In this document: one piece after another, positions 1-6,628 of the stretch
Layout of the letters: each line of letters begins with the position of its first letter
Numbering within the stretch: position 1 is the first letter of the stretch
Source of the DNA: an uncultured Corynebacterium sp.
GTDB lineage: Bacteria; Actinomycetota; Actinomycetes; Mycobacteriales; Mycobacteriaceae
DNA length: 10,801 bases
Direction: 5' to 3'
Assembly: GCF_946998835.1 (NCBI RefSeq)
Contig: NZ_CAMQAZ010000046.1
Coordinates: 1-10,801, forward strand
Made by a program: the position numbers and the translations under genes
The notes under the pieces: model-generated
Seen by the model: the letters and a program-made list of their open reading frames with translations, nothing else
The model's database searches: none
Told to the model about the DNA's origin: nothing

Positions 1-548
1 ATCTCCAGCAGGGAGACGTCGAAGGTACCGCCACCGAGGTCGAAGACCAGAATGGTCTGCTCCTTGTCGGACTTCTCCAGACCGTAAGCAAGCGCGGCAG
101 CAGTCGGCTCGTTGACAATGCGCAGGACGTTCAGACCAGCAATCTGGCCTGCTTCCTTAGTTGCCTGACGCTCAGCGTCGTTGAAGTAAGCCGGAACGGT
201 AATGACCGCATCAGTGACATCATCACCCAGGTAAGACTCAGCGTCGCGCTTCAGCTTCATCAGCGTACGAGCGGAAATCTCCTGCGGGGTGTACTTCTTG
301 TCATCAATCTCAATGTTCCAGTCAGTACCCATGTGGCGCTTGACCGAACGAATAGTGCGATCGACGTTAGTGACAGCCTGGTTCTTAGCCGACTGGCCAA
401 CCAGGACCTCACCATTCTTTGCAAATGCAACCACCGACGGGGTGGTGCGCGAACCCTCGGAGTTCGCAATCACCTGAGCCTCTCCGCCCTCGAGGACGGA
501 GACACAGGAGTTCGTCGTACCCAAGTCAATACCAACAGCGCGTCCCAT
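1..548 (-). CDS. dnaK: Molecular chaperone DnaK (Hsp70), N-terminal part, cut by the window edge
   Basis: Cytoplasmic ATP-driven Hsp70 chaperone that works with DnaJ and GrpE to fold proteins. Only the first 182 codons, part of the actin-like ATPase domain, are inside the window; family members are about 610-640 residues. The sequence shows the Hsp70 signatures: GIDLGTTNS near residues 6-14 (phosphate 1), PAYFNDAERQATKEAG near 115-130, NEPTAAALAYG near 140-155, and FDLGGGTFDVS near the left edge (phosphate 2). The ATG at 546-548 gives the usual MGRAVGIDLG start and has a GAAAGG ribosome site about 10 bases upstream on minus. In actinobacteria the gene normally leads a dnaK-grpE-dnaJ-hspR operon; those partners would lie left of base 1 and are not seen. 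Regulation is visible: two HspR-type repeats and two candidate promoters lie at 584-700. Identification is near certain. Confidence 0.98.
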   Translation of the reverse strand, partial: MGRAVGIDLGTTNSCVSVLEGGEAQVIANSEGSRTTPSVVAFAKNGEVLVGQSAKNQAVTNVDRTIRSVKRHMGTDWNIEIDDKKYTPQEISARTLMKLKRDAESYLGDDVTDAVITVPAYFNDAERQATKEAGQIAGLNVLRIVNEPTAAALAYGLEKSDKEQTILVFDLGGGTFDVSLLE

Positions 549-583
549 GATGAACACCTTTCTAGAGAAGTAAAAGAATTGCC

Positions 584-604
584 CTTAAGTCTTACGCGCT
601 CAAG
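584..604. promoter_or_regulatory. HspR operator (HAIR repeat), dnaK-proximal
   Basis: CTTAAGT-N7-GCTCAAG is an inverted repeat with the 7-7-7 spacing of the HAIR element (consensus CTTGAGT-N7-ACTCAAG) bound by the heat-shock repressor HspR. It differs from consensus at one base in each arm. It overlaps the -10 region and presumed start of the SigA-type promoter at 603-631, which is where a repressor would block transcription. HspR itself is expected at the end of the dnaK operon, outside the window. Confidence 0.8.
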
Positions 605-631
605 TCTGCATTGCCGTAGAAAATCTGTCAA
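603..631 (-). promoter_or_regulatory. Candidate housekeeping (SigA-type) promoter of dnaK
   Basis: On minus, a perfect -35 TTGACA (626-631) is followed by a 17-base spacer and CAGACT (603-608), a weak 3/6 match to TATAAT. The start would fall about 50 bases before the dnaK ATG. A perfect -35, correct spacing and two flanking HAIR repeats make it plausible despite the poor -10. This is motif reading only. Confidence 0.5.
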
Positions 632-636
632 GCAAA

Positions 637-657
637 CTTGAGCGTGTCCGACTCAAT
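637..657. promoter_or_regulatory. HspR operator (HAIR repeat), dnaK-distal
   Basis: CTTGAGC-N7-ACTCAAT is a second HAIR-type inverted repeat with exact 7-7-7 spacing and one mismatch in each arm. It lies just upstream of the SigA-type -35 at 626-631 and just downstream of the predicted start from the SigH-type promoter at 674-700. HspR bound here could therefore affect both promoters. With the repeat at 584-604 it brackets the housekeeping promoter. Confidence 0.8.
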
Positions 658-673
658 GTTTGTCATGCAGTGC

Positions 674-700
674 AACGGGCTATAGAGCAAAGTTATTCCC
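674..700 (-). promoter_or_regulatory. Candidate SigH-type (ECF stress sigma) promoter of dnaK
   Basis: On minus, GGGAATA (694-700) is followed by 17 bases and GTT (674-676, context CCGTTGC). This matches the actinobacterial SigH pattern GGAAT-N16 to 21-GTT. dnaK is a known SigH target in Corynebacterium glutamicum, so the site fits established biology. The start would lie near 665-670, leaving a 5' leader of about 120 bases containing both HAIR repeats. Confidence 0.65.
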
Positions 701-1188
701 ACCCGACTCAACTTTTCTGGAAAGTTCTACATACTTGCAGGTCCGGGCCACAAAATAATTTTTAGTAACTTGCCCCGGGAACTTTCCTGCAATACAAACC
801 GACTAATCCCCTGACACATTGTGCAGCTACCGGCTCATCGGCAGCGCAGGGCTGGCCAACCCCAACCCCACCCTTCCGAATCAGCTCTGGCGACTCCGCA
901 ATACACGTCCAATTTTCCCTGACGGGGCAATCGAGCCAAGAATTCATCCCGCATATTTGGGAGTTTTCCATGCCTGAAGAAAAGCATTCCCACATCCGTC
1001 TATGAACTGGGTCGAAAAGGGCCACGATGATGCCTACCTCGTTCCGACTGTGGACCTGGTCGAGAAGTCTGGGGACGACGGACACGACCATGGGAACGGT
1101 CACCACGGCAGCAGCAGCCACGGCGACCACGATCACGGCACCGCTATCTCTGCCTCCGCTTCCACCTCGACCTCCCCTCTGTCCCGGC
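701..1188. other. Stretch without a convincing gene between the dnaK promoters and the WYL gene
   Basis: I find no ORF here with a recognisable product and a ribosome site. A minus-strand frame (762-1283) overlaps the end of the WYL gene and is Gly/Val/Ala-rich from GC-rich triplet repeats. A plus-strand frame (1002-1319) has a His/Asp/Gly-rich stretch from the same repeats, around 1080-1145, and no ribosome site before its ATG. Two inverted repeats occur: AACTTT-N5-AAAGTT at 710-726, and a longer broken one, TTGCAGG (735-741) with CCTGCAA (786-792), enclosing CCGGG (743-747) and CCCGG (774-778). The latter could help end the minus-strand WYL transcript before the dnaK promoters, but it lacks a clean T-run. 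Confidence 0.5.
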
Positions 1189-3768
1189 CTACCGCCCAAT
1201 CCCAATTGACCAGGCAACGCGGATTGTCGCCGCATCGGCGGAACCACCCAGCGCCTCCTGCACCCGCTCATAGCTGTCGTCATCCATGTCGTCGGGAAGC
1301 GGGACCTCTATGGGACTGAACCAACGGTCCAAGGTGGAGCACATCTTAAACCTGTCGAGTCGGAATGTTCGCCAGTCGTCGCGGAGCTCATCCCATGCGA
1401 GCACGTAGGGACGGCCGAGGTCGACAATGCGCACCGGGCGGATAATCCGCGCTGTCGGCTCGTCGTTTCGGTCGCCATAGAGGATGGACAAGCAGCGCCT
1501 TTCTGCAATGCCGGCTCGAACCATGTCCACGTGTTGCTCAAACAAGTCCTCGCCGGTGAGGTAGTCGCGTACGGAGGGGTCGCTTGAGCCGGTACCGTAA
1601 CCTTCGGGAAGCTCCTCCAAATAGTCCGACTCATCCATCTCTTGGGTGTCCAATAAAAGCATGATGGCGTCCCCTCCTTCTGGCCATTCAACGCGCCAGT
1701 CGTCGGGGGCTGCCTCATAGAGGTTCACTAGACGAGTGTCGAATATGTCCGCCCGGCGGACGTTCAGGCCATTCGGTCCGGTAACCAGACTCGTCATCAA
1801 ATCTGCGGTTGTGCACTTCTCGGAGGCATACGCATCAAACACAGCCTCCGTATTCAGCGCTACCTCCGGGTTCCTCCAGGACCTTTCGATATCCTCCACT
1901 GCTCGCTTATCCATGCGCTTCAACGGCGACTCCGGGATTCGCGAGTAAATCGCCTCATCAAAGCAGTCGAGGTCAACATTCTGCCCGCCGTAGTCAACCC
2001 GGCAGTGGTCGAAACGTCCAACCAACACCTTGCCGGAAAGGTTTTGCAGCGCATACGCGACCTCGGCGCCATCATCCCCGTGTTCATCACAGAGCTCTTC
2101 AAGCCAGTCAGGGCAGGGGAAGTAAATCAACGCCTCTCGGCCAATAAACCCGTGCACTGAAAGGAATCGACTCCCACTGAACGGGTTGCGGTGAATCTCG
2201 GGCTCCCACAAGTATGATGCCGTGACTACCGCCTGCCCGTAAATAGGCAGGCCAGTATCCACTTCAGTATCGAGCAACTGCCCGAAGCTCGTCCCCACGA
2301 TGTCAGCCTTGGAGCAAAGCTGGCAATCCACAGCCGCATAGTGGTCGAAGGGGTCATGGTGTACGTCTGTGCTGATTGCCCCACCCCACGACAGCGTGGG
2401 CAGGGACACCCCAAACAGCACGCGCCGCCATTCCGGCATCGTCTCAGTTCGAGCTGAAAGGCTCATCGTCGCCCGGGCATACCGCCCTTCGTCACCCAAA
2501 AGTTCTAGAAATCTGCTTGCCGACGCCCACTGCGCTCTCGCCGGTCGGTCCATCATCGACAACAGTGCTTCATTACCTCTCGTGATAGAAAACCCGAGGC
2601 AACCGCCAATATCTGTCATGATGCGACCGAAGCTAAAATCCTCGTTGATCTCTTGGAAACTGGCGGCCAGCGGGTAATTGCTTGCCGACGGCACACCGAC
2701 CTGCGACGGGAAACTTCCATCCAGCAATTCCCTGTCGATTGCGATGGGGAACTGTAAGCGCGATGCCCCAAAGCTGCCGCCCCACTCCAGCGGTAGGAAG
2801 TGCCCGGTGAACAGTGCTTTTCCGGAAACTATCGCCCCCACGGGGTACGGTTCGACCGCTTCAAAAGTGCCCGAAGCGAATGGGTGCGGTGCGCAACAGT
2901 GCAGCTCCTTCCCGTCTTTAAACCGCAGGATCAACTCCCAGAATTCTTTTTCAGTCATTGCGTTCTGATGCCGGGTGGCGCTGACAACAAGCGCGGCAAT
3001 TTCTTCCTCCGGTCCGGTGAGCTCCGACAGATTCGTGCACTCCACCCCAGTCTCATCCTCGGCTTCCTCGCACGAGTTGAACCCTTCTTCCCACAGCTGT
3101 GAGCGGAAGACGCGCACCGATGCGACGTCAAAAAGCGCGGTCAGCGCAAGATATCCAAGCTGGCCGACAGTGGACTTCAGGGGCACCTGTGGGAACTCGC
3201 CTTCCTCCATATATCCCTCCAGCAGGGAGTCCACAATGGAGAACTCACCAGGCCCCTCGAATGGGTCGGATACGTGCAGGTGCGCGCCAAGGTTGAGCGG
3301 CACGTACTTCAGCGCAGCCTCAATCTCAGAAGAATCCTCAACTGTCGGTGAATCCACATCAAGCCACTGCAGGTCAACCTGCAAGGTGGAGGAATCAGAC
3401 GCGGCTTCATTGTCTTCATAGTTTTCGTCGAAGGGAATCAGCCCACCACTGTCGAAGAAACACTGCCCTAAATTGCCGTGTTCCTCTCCACCATCGACCG
3501 CTGCAACAAAGGTCAAAGCCTTATTTTCATGGGAAAAGAACCCGGGCACCACATTCAATACCCCCACGTTGACAGCCGCCCCCGATGCGTCCACCGCCAT
3601 TCGGGCAAGAATCGGACGTCCGTCTTCGTCGTCTTGCAACGGCACCAAATCAACCTGCGTCACCTGGCCCCGACTAAAAGTCCCCTCCAACGTCGTGTAC
3701 GCCCACGACCAGTCTTTGCTGGAAATATCGAAACCAACCGATGCACTGTAGCCCGCCGTATGAGCCAT
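1189..3768 (-). CDS. Large WYL-domain protein, 859 aa, function unknown
   Basis: The C-terminal part, about residues 752-817, reads as a WYL domain: LSILYGD, then RIIRPVRIVDLGRPYVLAW, then TFRLDRF. This is the usual order of a small SH3-like barrel ending in the R-x-F-R-L-D-R-F pattern. WYL domains bind ligands, often nucleic acids or nucleotides, and commonly sit in transcription regulators, including repressors of defence loci. Here I see no helix-turn-helix. The first 750 or so residues match nothing I recognise; they are acidic, rich in predicted beta-strand, with no signal peptide or membrane span. There is a CxxC at 482-485 and cysteines at 552 and 560, possibly metal-binding. An acidic tail (about 818-850) follows the WYL domain. 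The ATG has AGGAGA close upstream. The gene is monocistronic, with a possible promoter at 3895-3923 and an unusual palindrome at 3941-3957. Function is open; sensing or regulation is inference from the WYL domain alone. Confidence 0.85.
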   Translation of the reverse strand: MAHTAGYSASVGFDISSKDWSWAYTTLEGTFSRGQVTQVDLVPLQDDEDGRPILARMAVDASGAAVNVGVLNVVPGFFSHENKALTFVAAVDGGEEHGNLGQCFFDSGGLIPFDENYEDNEAASDSSTLQVDLQWLDVDSPTVEDSSEIEAALKYVPLNLGAHLHVSDPFEGPGEFSIVDSLLEGYMEEGEFPQVPLKSTVGQLGYLALTALFDVASVRVFRSQLWEEGFNSCEEAEDETGVECTNLSELTGPEEEIAALVVSATRHQNAMTEKEFWELILRFKDGKELHCCAPHPFASGTFEAVEPYPVGAIVSGKALFTGHFLPLEWGGSFGASRLQFPIAIDRELLDGSFPSQVGVPSASNYPLAASFQEINEDFSFGRIMTDIGGCLGFSITRGNEALLSMMDRPARAQWASASRFLELLGDEGRYARATMSLSARTETMPEWRRVLFGVSLPTLSWGGAISTDVHHDPFDHYAAVDCQLCSKADIVGTSFGQLLDTEVDTGLPIYGQAVVTASYLWEPEIHRNPFSGSRFLSVHGFIGREALIYFPCPDWLEELCDEHGDDGAEVAYALQNLSGKVLVGRFDHCRVDYGGQNVDLDCFDEAIYSRIPESPLKRMDKRAVEDIERSWRNPEVALNTEAVFDAYASEKCTTADLMTSLVTGPNGLNVRRADIFDTRLVNLYEAAPDDWRVEWPEGGDAIMLLLDTQEMDESDYLEELPEGYGTGSSDPSVRDYLTGEDLFEQHVDMVRAGIAERRCLSILYGDRNDEPTARIIRPVRIVDLGRPYVLAWDELRDDWRTFRLDRFKMCSTLDRWFSPIEVPLPDDMDDDSYERVQEALGGSADAATIRVAWSIGIGR

Positions 3769-3894
3769 AGCTTGTCTCCTCTAATCCGTTGGGACTTTCG
3801 GCTGCTCATAGTGCCAGTCGCTTTACGACGACCGATACCCCAAGGTCTTCACGACCCGACCAGCGGTTATGCCCCCTCGAGCAATGACACCTGC

Positions 3895-3923
3895 ATCATA
3901 TAATTAGGCCCGGATTGAGTCAG
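3895..3923 (-). promoter_or_regulatory. Candidate promoter of the WYL-domain gene
   Basis: On minus, CTGACT (3918-3923, 4/6 to TTGACA) is followed by 17 bases and TATGAT (3895-3900, 5/6 to TATAAT). The start would be near 3888, giving a 5' leader of about 120 bases. No riboswitch or clear attenuator is visible in that leader. Confidence 0.45.
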
Positions 3924-3940
3924 GCGGAACTTTTGACGTA

Positions 3941-3957
3941 TTCGAAAACCGTTCGAA
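3941..3957. repeat. TTCGAA-N5-TTCGAA palindrome upstream of the WYL gene
   Basis: Two copies of the self-complementary hexamer TTCGAA are separated by 5 bases, so the site is both a direct and an inverted repeat. It lies about 20 bases upstream of the candidate -35 of the WYL gene. It resembles an actinobacterial LexA box (CGAAC-N4-GTTCG) but its spacing is one base short and one arm has an A for C, so I do not call it LexA. It is a candidate operator. Confidence 0.4.
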
Positions 3958-3986
3958 GGCGCCATTTCCACACACTAAATACAAAA

Positions 3987-4037
3987 GTCGAGCTAGGACT
4001 TCTACTTAGCTCTTCCAAGCAGAAGTTCTAGCTCGAC
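3987..4037 (-). terminator. Rho-independent terminator of the DUF4282 gene
   Basis: A 17-base inverted repeat (arms 3987-4003 and 4021-4037, one mismatch) with a 17-base loop lies 21 bases past the stop codon of the minus-strand DUF4282 gene. On minus it is followed by TTTTGT. The long stem plus T-run on that strand supports intrinsic termination of the minus-strand transcript, insulating the WYL gene downstream. On plus there is no T-run. Confidence 0.85.
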
Positions 4038-4058
4038 GTTAGTCAGCAACTTAAGAGG

Positions 4059-4664
4059 CTATCTACCTGCACTAGCCTCACGAATGGCTGCAGTATTCTG
4101 CGCGATTCGAATCACGGCAATCATACCTTCAAGCCCCAACCGGACTGCGACGATTTGGAGTAGAGCAGGAATCCAGCCAAACAACAGGATGCCAAAACCA
4201 GCCAGGAAACCGGCACCAACATCTTCGCCCATCCCGGAAAAACCTGCGATGACAAAGAAGAAATAAATCAACGCGGCAATTGCGATATTGATGATGTAGA
4301 TGAACTTGGCAAACTGAATGGTGATGAAGCTGGAAAAGCTGAAATCGAAAAGCGCCTGGAAAAACCCACGCGATTCTGCTTTCACCGTTGCTGCCTGAAA
4401 TCCAGCTGACTGCCCATACTGGCTGTTAGACCCGGTTTGGTACCCATTGCCAGCACCAGCTCCAGCTGCACCCGGGGTACCCGCATTATTGCTAGTTCCG
4501 TAGTTGTAGTTACCCTGCTGCGCCCAGGTGTCGTACGACTGTCCTCCAGTTCCGGCGCTATTCGCCGATTCGCTGTACGGGCTGTTCTGGCTGTCACCGC
4601 TGCTGCTGTGATTTCCAGTGTTGTAGCTGTCGTTGTTGTAATCAGACGGGTTCTGATCGGTCAT
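4059..4664 (-). CDS. DUF4282-family membrane protein with Asn/Ser/Gly/Tyr-rich N-terminal tail, 201 aa
   Basis: Small membrane protein of unknown function. Residues 1-95 are low-complexity, rich in Asn, Ser, Gly, Gln and Tyr, with no signal peptide, and are probably a disordered cytoplasmic tail. Residues 99-197 carry the DUF4282 pattern: FFQALFDFSFSSFIT, then a first hydrophobic segment (about 119-141, FIYIINIAIAALIYFFFVIAG), a short Gly/Asp turn, and a second segment (about 150-174). The sequence after the second span, RLGLEGMIAVIRIAQNTAAIRE, is typical of the family. The start has AAAGGA about 10 bases upstream. It is followed by a strong terminator (3987-4037), and the next gene upstream, the cyclase, is 107 bases away on the same strand, so the two could share a transcript. 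Family assignment is by memory of the motif; function is not known. Confidence 0.85.
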   Translation of the reverse strand: MTDQNPSDYNNDSYNTGNHSSSGDSQNSPYSESANSAGTGGQSYDTWAQQGNYNYGTSNNAGTPGAAGAGAGNGYQTGSNSQYGQSAGFQAATVKAESRGFFQALFDFSFSSFITIQFAKFIYIINIAIAALIYFFFVIAGFSGMGEDVGAGFLAGFGILLFGWIPALLQIVAVRLGLEGMIAVIRIAQNTAAIREASAGR

Positions 4665-4716
4665 CAGATGTTTTTCCTTTCCTATCCGCCCACCCGTTTA
4701 CCGAGCTGGCCCCTGC

Positions 4717-4736
4717 CTGCATTTCACCACATGCAG
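4717..4736. repeat. Small hairpin between the cyclase and DUF4282 genes
   Basis: CTGCAT-N8-ATGCAG is a perfect 6-base inverted repeat in the 107-base gap, about 50 bases before the DUF4282 ATG. Neither strand has a convincing T-run right after it, so it could be a weak terminator of the cyclase transcript, part of the DUF4282 leader, or an operator. Confidence 0.35.
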
Positions 4737-4771
4737 AGCTGTTTTATCTGAGAATCTAAAGATAGATGAGA

Positions 4772-5536
4772 CTACGCTGGCAAAACTGCAAAAACTCTAG
4801 CCGGGAAGCCGGTCCCATCCTTTGGCTTTGGCCAAGATGCGACCACGAGAGCTCCCGTTTCTGGCACCTGGTCGAGCCCAGCCAGAAGTTCGATCTGCCA
4901 GCGGTCACGCCCCAATAGATAGAGTTCCGTCGGCAAGCTGCCACCATGAGCCACGATGCCGGGGTCCGTATCAGTAGTCTCGTGCCCAATCGCCACAACG
5001 CCACGGTTGTCTATCAACCATTCGACGACCTCTACGTTCCACCCTGGGTAATGGGTCACACCCTCTTCATCCGCGTTCGCCATTGCCTCAGCGTCGGGCC
5101 ACCGCTTTGACCAGTCACTGCGAAAGGCGACGAATGCGCCGTCTGGAATCAAGCCGTTGCGCTTCTCCCACGCCTGGACATCAGCAATCGAAGGGGAGAA
5201 ATCATGATCCTGAGCAACGTCAGCGGTGAAATCTAGGACAACTAAAGGGAGAATCATCTGATCGACGTCAATATTGTCTAGTGTTCTCGTCTCTTGGACG
5301 AAATGTACCGGCGGATCCACGTGTGTTCCCCACTGGCCAACAAATTGGTATTGGTCAATTTCAAATCCATGGTCAGCAACGGTGAATAGTCGTGTCCGCT
5401 GCTCGTCGGGAAGCGCGGGGAATTTTGGCTGACCGGCATGAAACGCATGGGTCAGGTCAACATAGGTGTGATTTTTCCGGAGCTGTTGGGCAATGTCCCA
5501 TAGTTCATGTGAATCCGTGGTTTTTTCGTTCGACAT
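4772..5536 (-). CDS. Cyclase-family metal-dependent hydrolase (kynurenine-formamidase-like), 254 aa
   Basis: Member of the cyclase / kynurenine formamidase family (PF04199), cytoplasmic metal-dependent amide or ester hydrolases. The family's metal motif H-x-G-T-H-x-D-x-P-x-H-F appears as QWGTHVDPPVHF (residues 68-79), so H72, D74 and H78 are kept while the first His is Gln (Q68). A second conserved block, IELLAGLDQVP (residues 215-225), supplies the Glu seen in KynB-type enzymes. LTHAFHAGQPKFP (28-40) is the typical N-terminal strand-turn. Substrate cannot be told; no tryptophan-degradation genes are nearby, so I do not call it kynB. I chose the ATG at 5534-5536 because the TATACT at 5544-5549 lies seven bases before it, implying a leaderless mRNA, and no ribosome site exists. 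An in-frame ATG at 5629 would add 31 residues upstream of that promoter and is less likely. Confidence 0.85.
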   Translation of the reverse strand: MSNEKTTDSHELWDIAQQLRKNHTYVDLTHAFHAGQPKFPALPDEQRTRLFTVADHGFEIDQYQFVGQWGTHVDPPVHFVQETRTLDNIDVDQMILPLVVLDFTADVAQDHDFSPSIADVQAWEKRNGLIPDGAFVAFRSDWSKRWPDAEAMANADEEGVTHYPGWNVEVVEWLIDNRGVVAIGHETTDTDPGIVAHGGSLPTELYLLGRDRWQIELLAGLDQVPETGALVVASWPKPKDGTGFPARVFAVLPA

Positions 5537-5543
5537 AAGGCGA

Positions 5544-5573
5544 AGTATATAGACTAAGCTGTCTAGTTGGCTA
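5544..5573 (-). promoter_or_regulatory. Candidate leaderless promoter of the cyclase gene, with inverted repeat in the spacer
   Basis: On minus, TAGCCA (5568-5573) is followed by 18 bases and TATACT (5544-5549); the chosen ATG begins after 7 more bases, so transcription would start at or next to the start codon. Leaderless mRNAs are common in Corynebacterium. The spacer holds an inverted repeat TAGAC-N6-GTCTA (5550-5565), placed where a repressor would block polymerase. Confidence 0.5.
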
Positions 5574-5712
5574 ATGGAGTCGATGAGCACCGGGGCGAAC
5601 AAAACACTCCAAATTGCCCCACACGGCATCCATCAGCCCAAACAGCCTGACGGCACCCACCACCCCCAGGTACCCTCACATACAGGAAATGCTTTTCAAG
5701 CCGCAGCCACGT

Positions 5713-5729
5713 TCTTCAATTTTTGAAGA
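5713..5729. repeat. Inverted repeat upstream of the enoyl-CoA hydratase gene
   Basis: TCTTCAA-N3-TTGAAGA is a perfect 7-base inverted repeat about 57 bases before the hydratase ATG, in the divergent region between it and the cyclase gene. Its size and position suit a dimeric regulator such as a TetR or GntR protein. The -10/-35 of the hydratase is not clear by eye, so the relation to its promoter is unresolved. A transcript hairpin is the alternative. Confidence 0.45.
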
Positions 5730-5785
5730 GTTGGGCTGCACATCCGGCTTTCATTAACAACCAAGCCCGCACGAAGGAGTACCTA

Positions 5786-6562
5786 ATGTCCGATTACGAA
5801 AACATCCTTACCGAAACTCGAGGCCGCGTCGGCATTATCACCCTGAACCGCCCGAAGGCTCTCAACGCGCTAAACCACAAGACAATGGAAGAGATTGGCG
5901 CAGCAGCCACCGCCTTCGACAACAATCCAGGCATCGGCGCAATTATTATCACCGGCTCCGAGAAGGCGTTTGCCGCAGGCGCGGATATCAAGGAGATGGC
6001 GGACAAATCCGGCACGGAGATGTACGTCTCGGACTGGTTCGCACGTTGGGATGTCCTAACTTCCGTCCGAACCCCGGTTATCGCCGCCGTTAACGGCTAC
6101 GCACTCGGCGGCGGCTGCGAGGTCGCGATGATGGCGGACTTCATTATCGCCGGATCGAAGGCTAAGTTCGGCCAGCCCGAAGTCAACCTCGGCATCTCCC
6201 CGGGCATGGGCGGCTCCCAGCGCCTCACCCGCGCAATCGGCAAGGCTAAGGCCATGGAAATGTGCCTCACCGGCCGCATGATGGGTGCCGAAGAGGCAGA
6301 GTGCGCAGGACTGGTCGCCCGCGTCGTCGAACCGGAGGCGCTTATCGACGAGACCCTGAAGGTCGCCGACACCATTGCGTCGAAGTCACTGGTTGCCACT
6401 ACCCAGATTAAGGAGCAGATCAACCAGGCCTACGAGATGACACTGTCGCAGGGCCTGCTCTTTGAGCGACGCACCTTCCATTCCCTGTTCTCCTCCAATG
6501 ACCAGAAGGAAGGCATGGCCGCTTTCTCCGAAAAGCGCGAGGCGAACTTCACTAATTCCTAG
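5786..6562 (+). CDS. Enoyl-CoA hydratase (crotonase), 258 aa
   Basis: Crotonase-family enzyme adding water to trans-2-enoyl-CoA to give L-3-hydroxyacyl-CoA, the second step of fatty-acid beta-oxidation. The sequence keeps the whole active site of true hydratases: the oxyanion-hole segments KAFAAGADIKEM (60-71) and NGYALGGGCE (103-112), and both catalytic glutamates, E112 in GGGCE and E132 in QPEVNLGI, equivalent to Glu144 and Glu164 of the rat mitochondrial enzyme, which it resembles closely. Length is normal. The start at 5786 has GAAGGAGT seven bases upstream; an in-frame ATG at 5723 would add 21 residues that do not look like family sequence. It is divergent from the cyclase gene and convergent with the DUF218 gene, so probably monocistronic. 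Several paralogues usually exist in these genomes, so the chain-length preference and an exact symbol (echA6/echA8/paaF type) are uncertain. Confidence 0.93.
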   Translation: MSDYENILTETRGRVGIITLNRPKALNALNHKTMEEIGAAATAFDNNPGIGAIIITGSEKAFAAGADIKEMADKSGTEMYVSDWFARWDVLTSVRTPVIAAVNGYALGGGCEVAMMADFIIAGSKAKFGQPEVNLGISPGMGGSQRLTRAIGKAKAMEMCLTGRMMGAEEAECAGLVARVVEPEALIDETLKVADTIASKSLVATTQIKEQINQAYEMTLSQGLLFERRTFHSLFSSNDQKEGMAAFSEKREANFTNS

Positions 6563-6628
6563 CGCTCCCCCAGTTCCTTACACGCCGGGCGCGCAGCTCC
6601 GACCCCGCTGGTTTCATACAGCCAACGG

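Noticed and set aside
691..711. Third HAIR-like repeat near 691-711
   Set aside because: Only one arm (ACTCAAC) resembles the consensus; the other arm matches poorly.
762..1283. 173-codon minus frame overlapping the 3' end of the WYL gene
   Set aside because: No recognisable domain or ribosome site; its Gly-rich and Val/Ala-rich parts come from a GC-rich triplet stretch, and it overlaps a well supported gene by 95 bases.
3941..3957. LexA (SOS) box upstream of the WYL gene
   Set aside because: Spacing is one base short of CGAAC-N4-GTTCG and one arm has a mismatch, so I report it only as an unassigned palindrome.
5537..5629. Upstream in-frame ATG (5629) extending the cyclase by 31 residues
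   Set aside because: The extension lacks family similarity, has no ribosome site, and would be upstream of the best promoter.
5723..5785. Upstream in-frame ATG extending the enoyl-CoA hydratase by 21 residues
   Set aside because: The internal ATG at 5786 has a good ribosome site (GAAGGAGT) and starts the normal crotonase fold; the extension covers the inverted repeat region.
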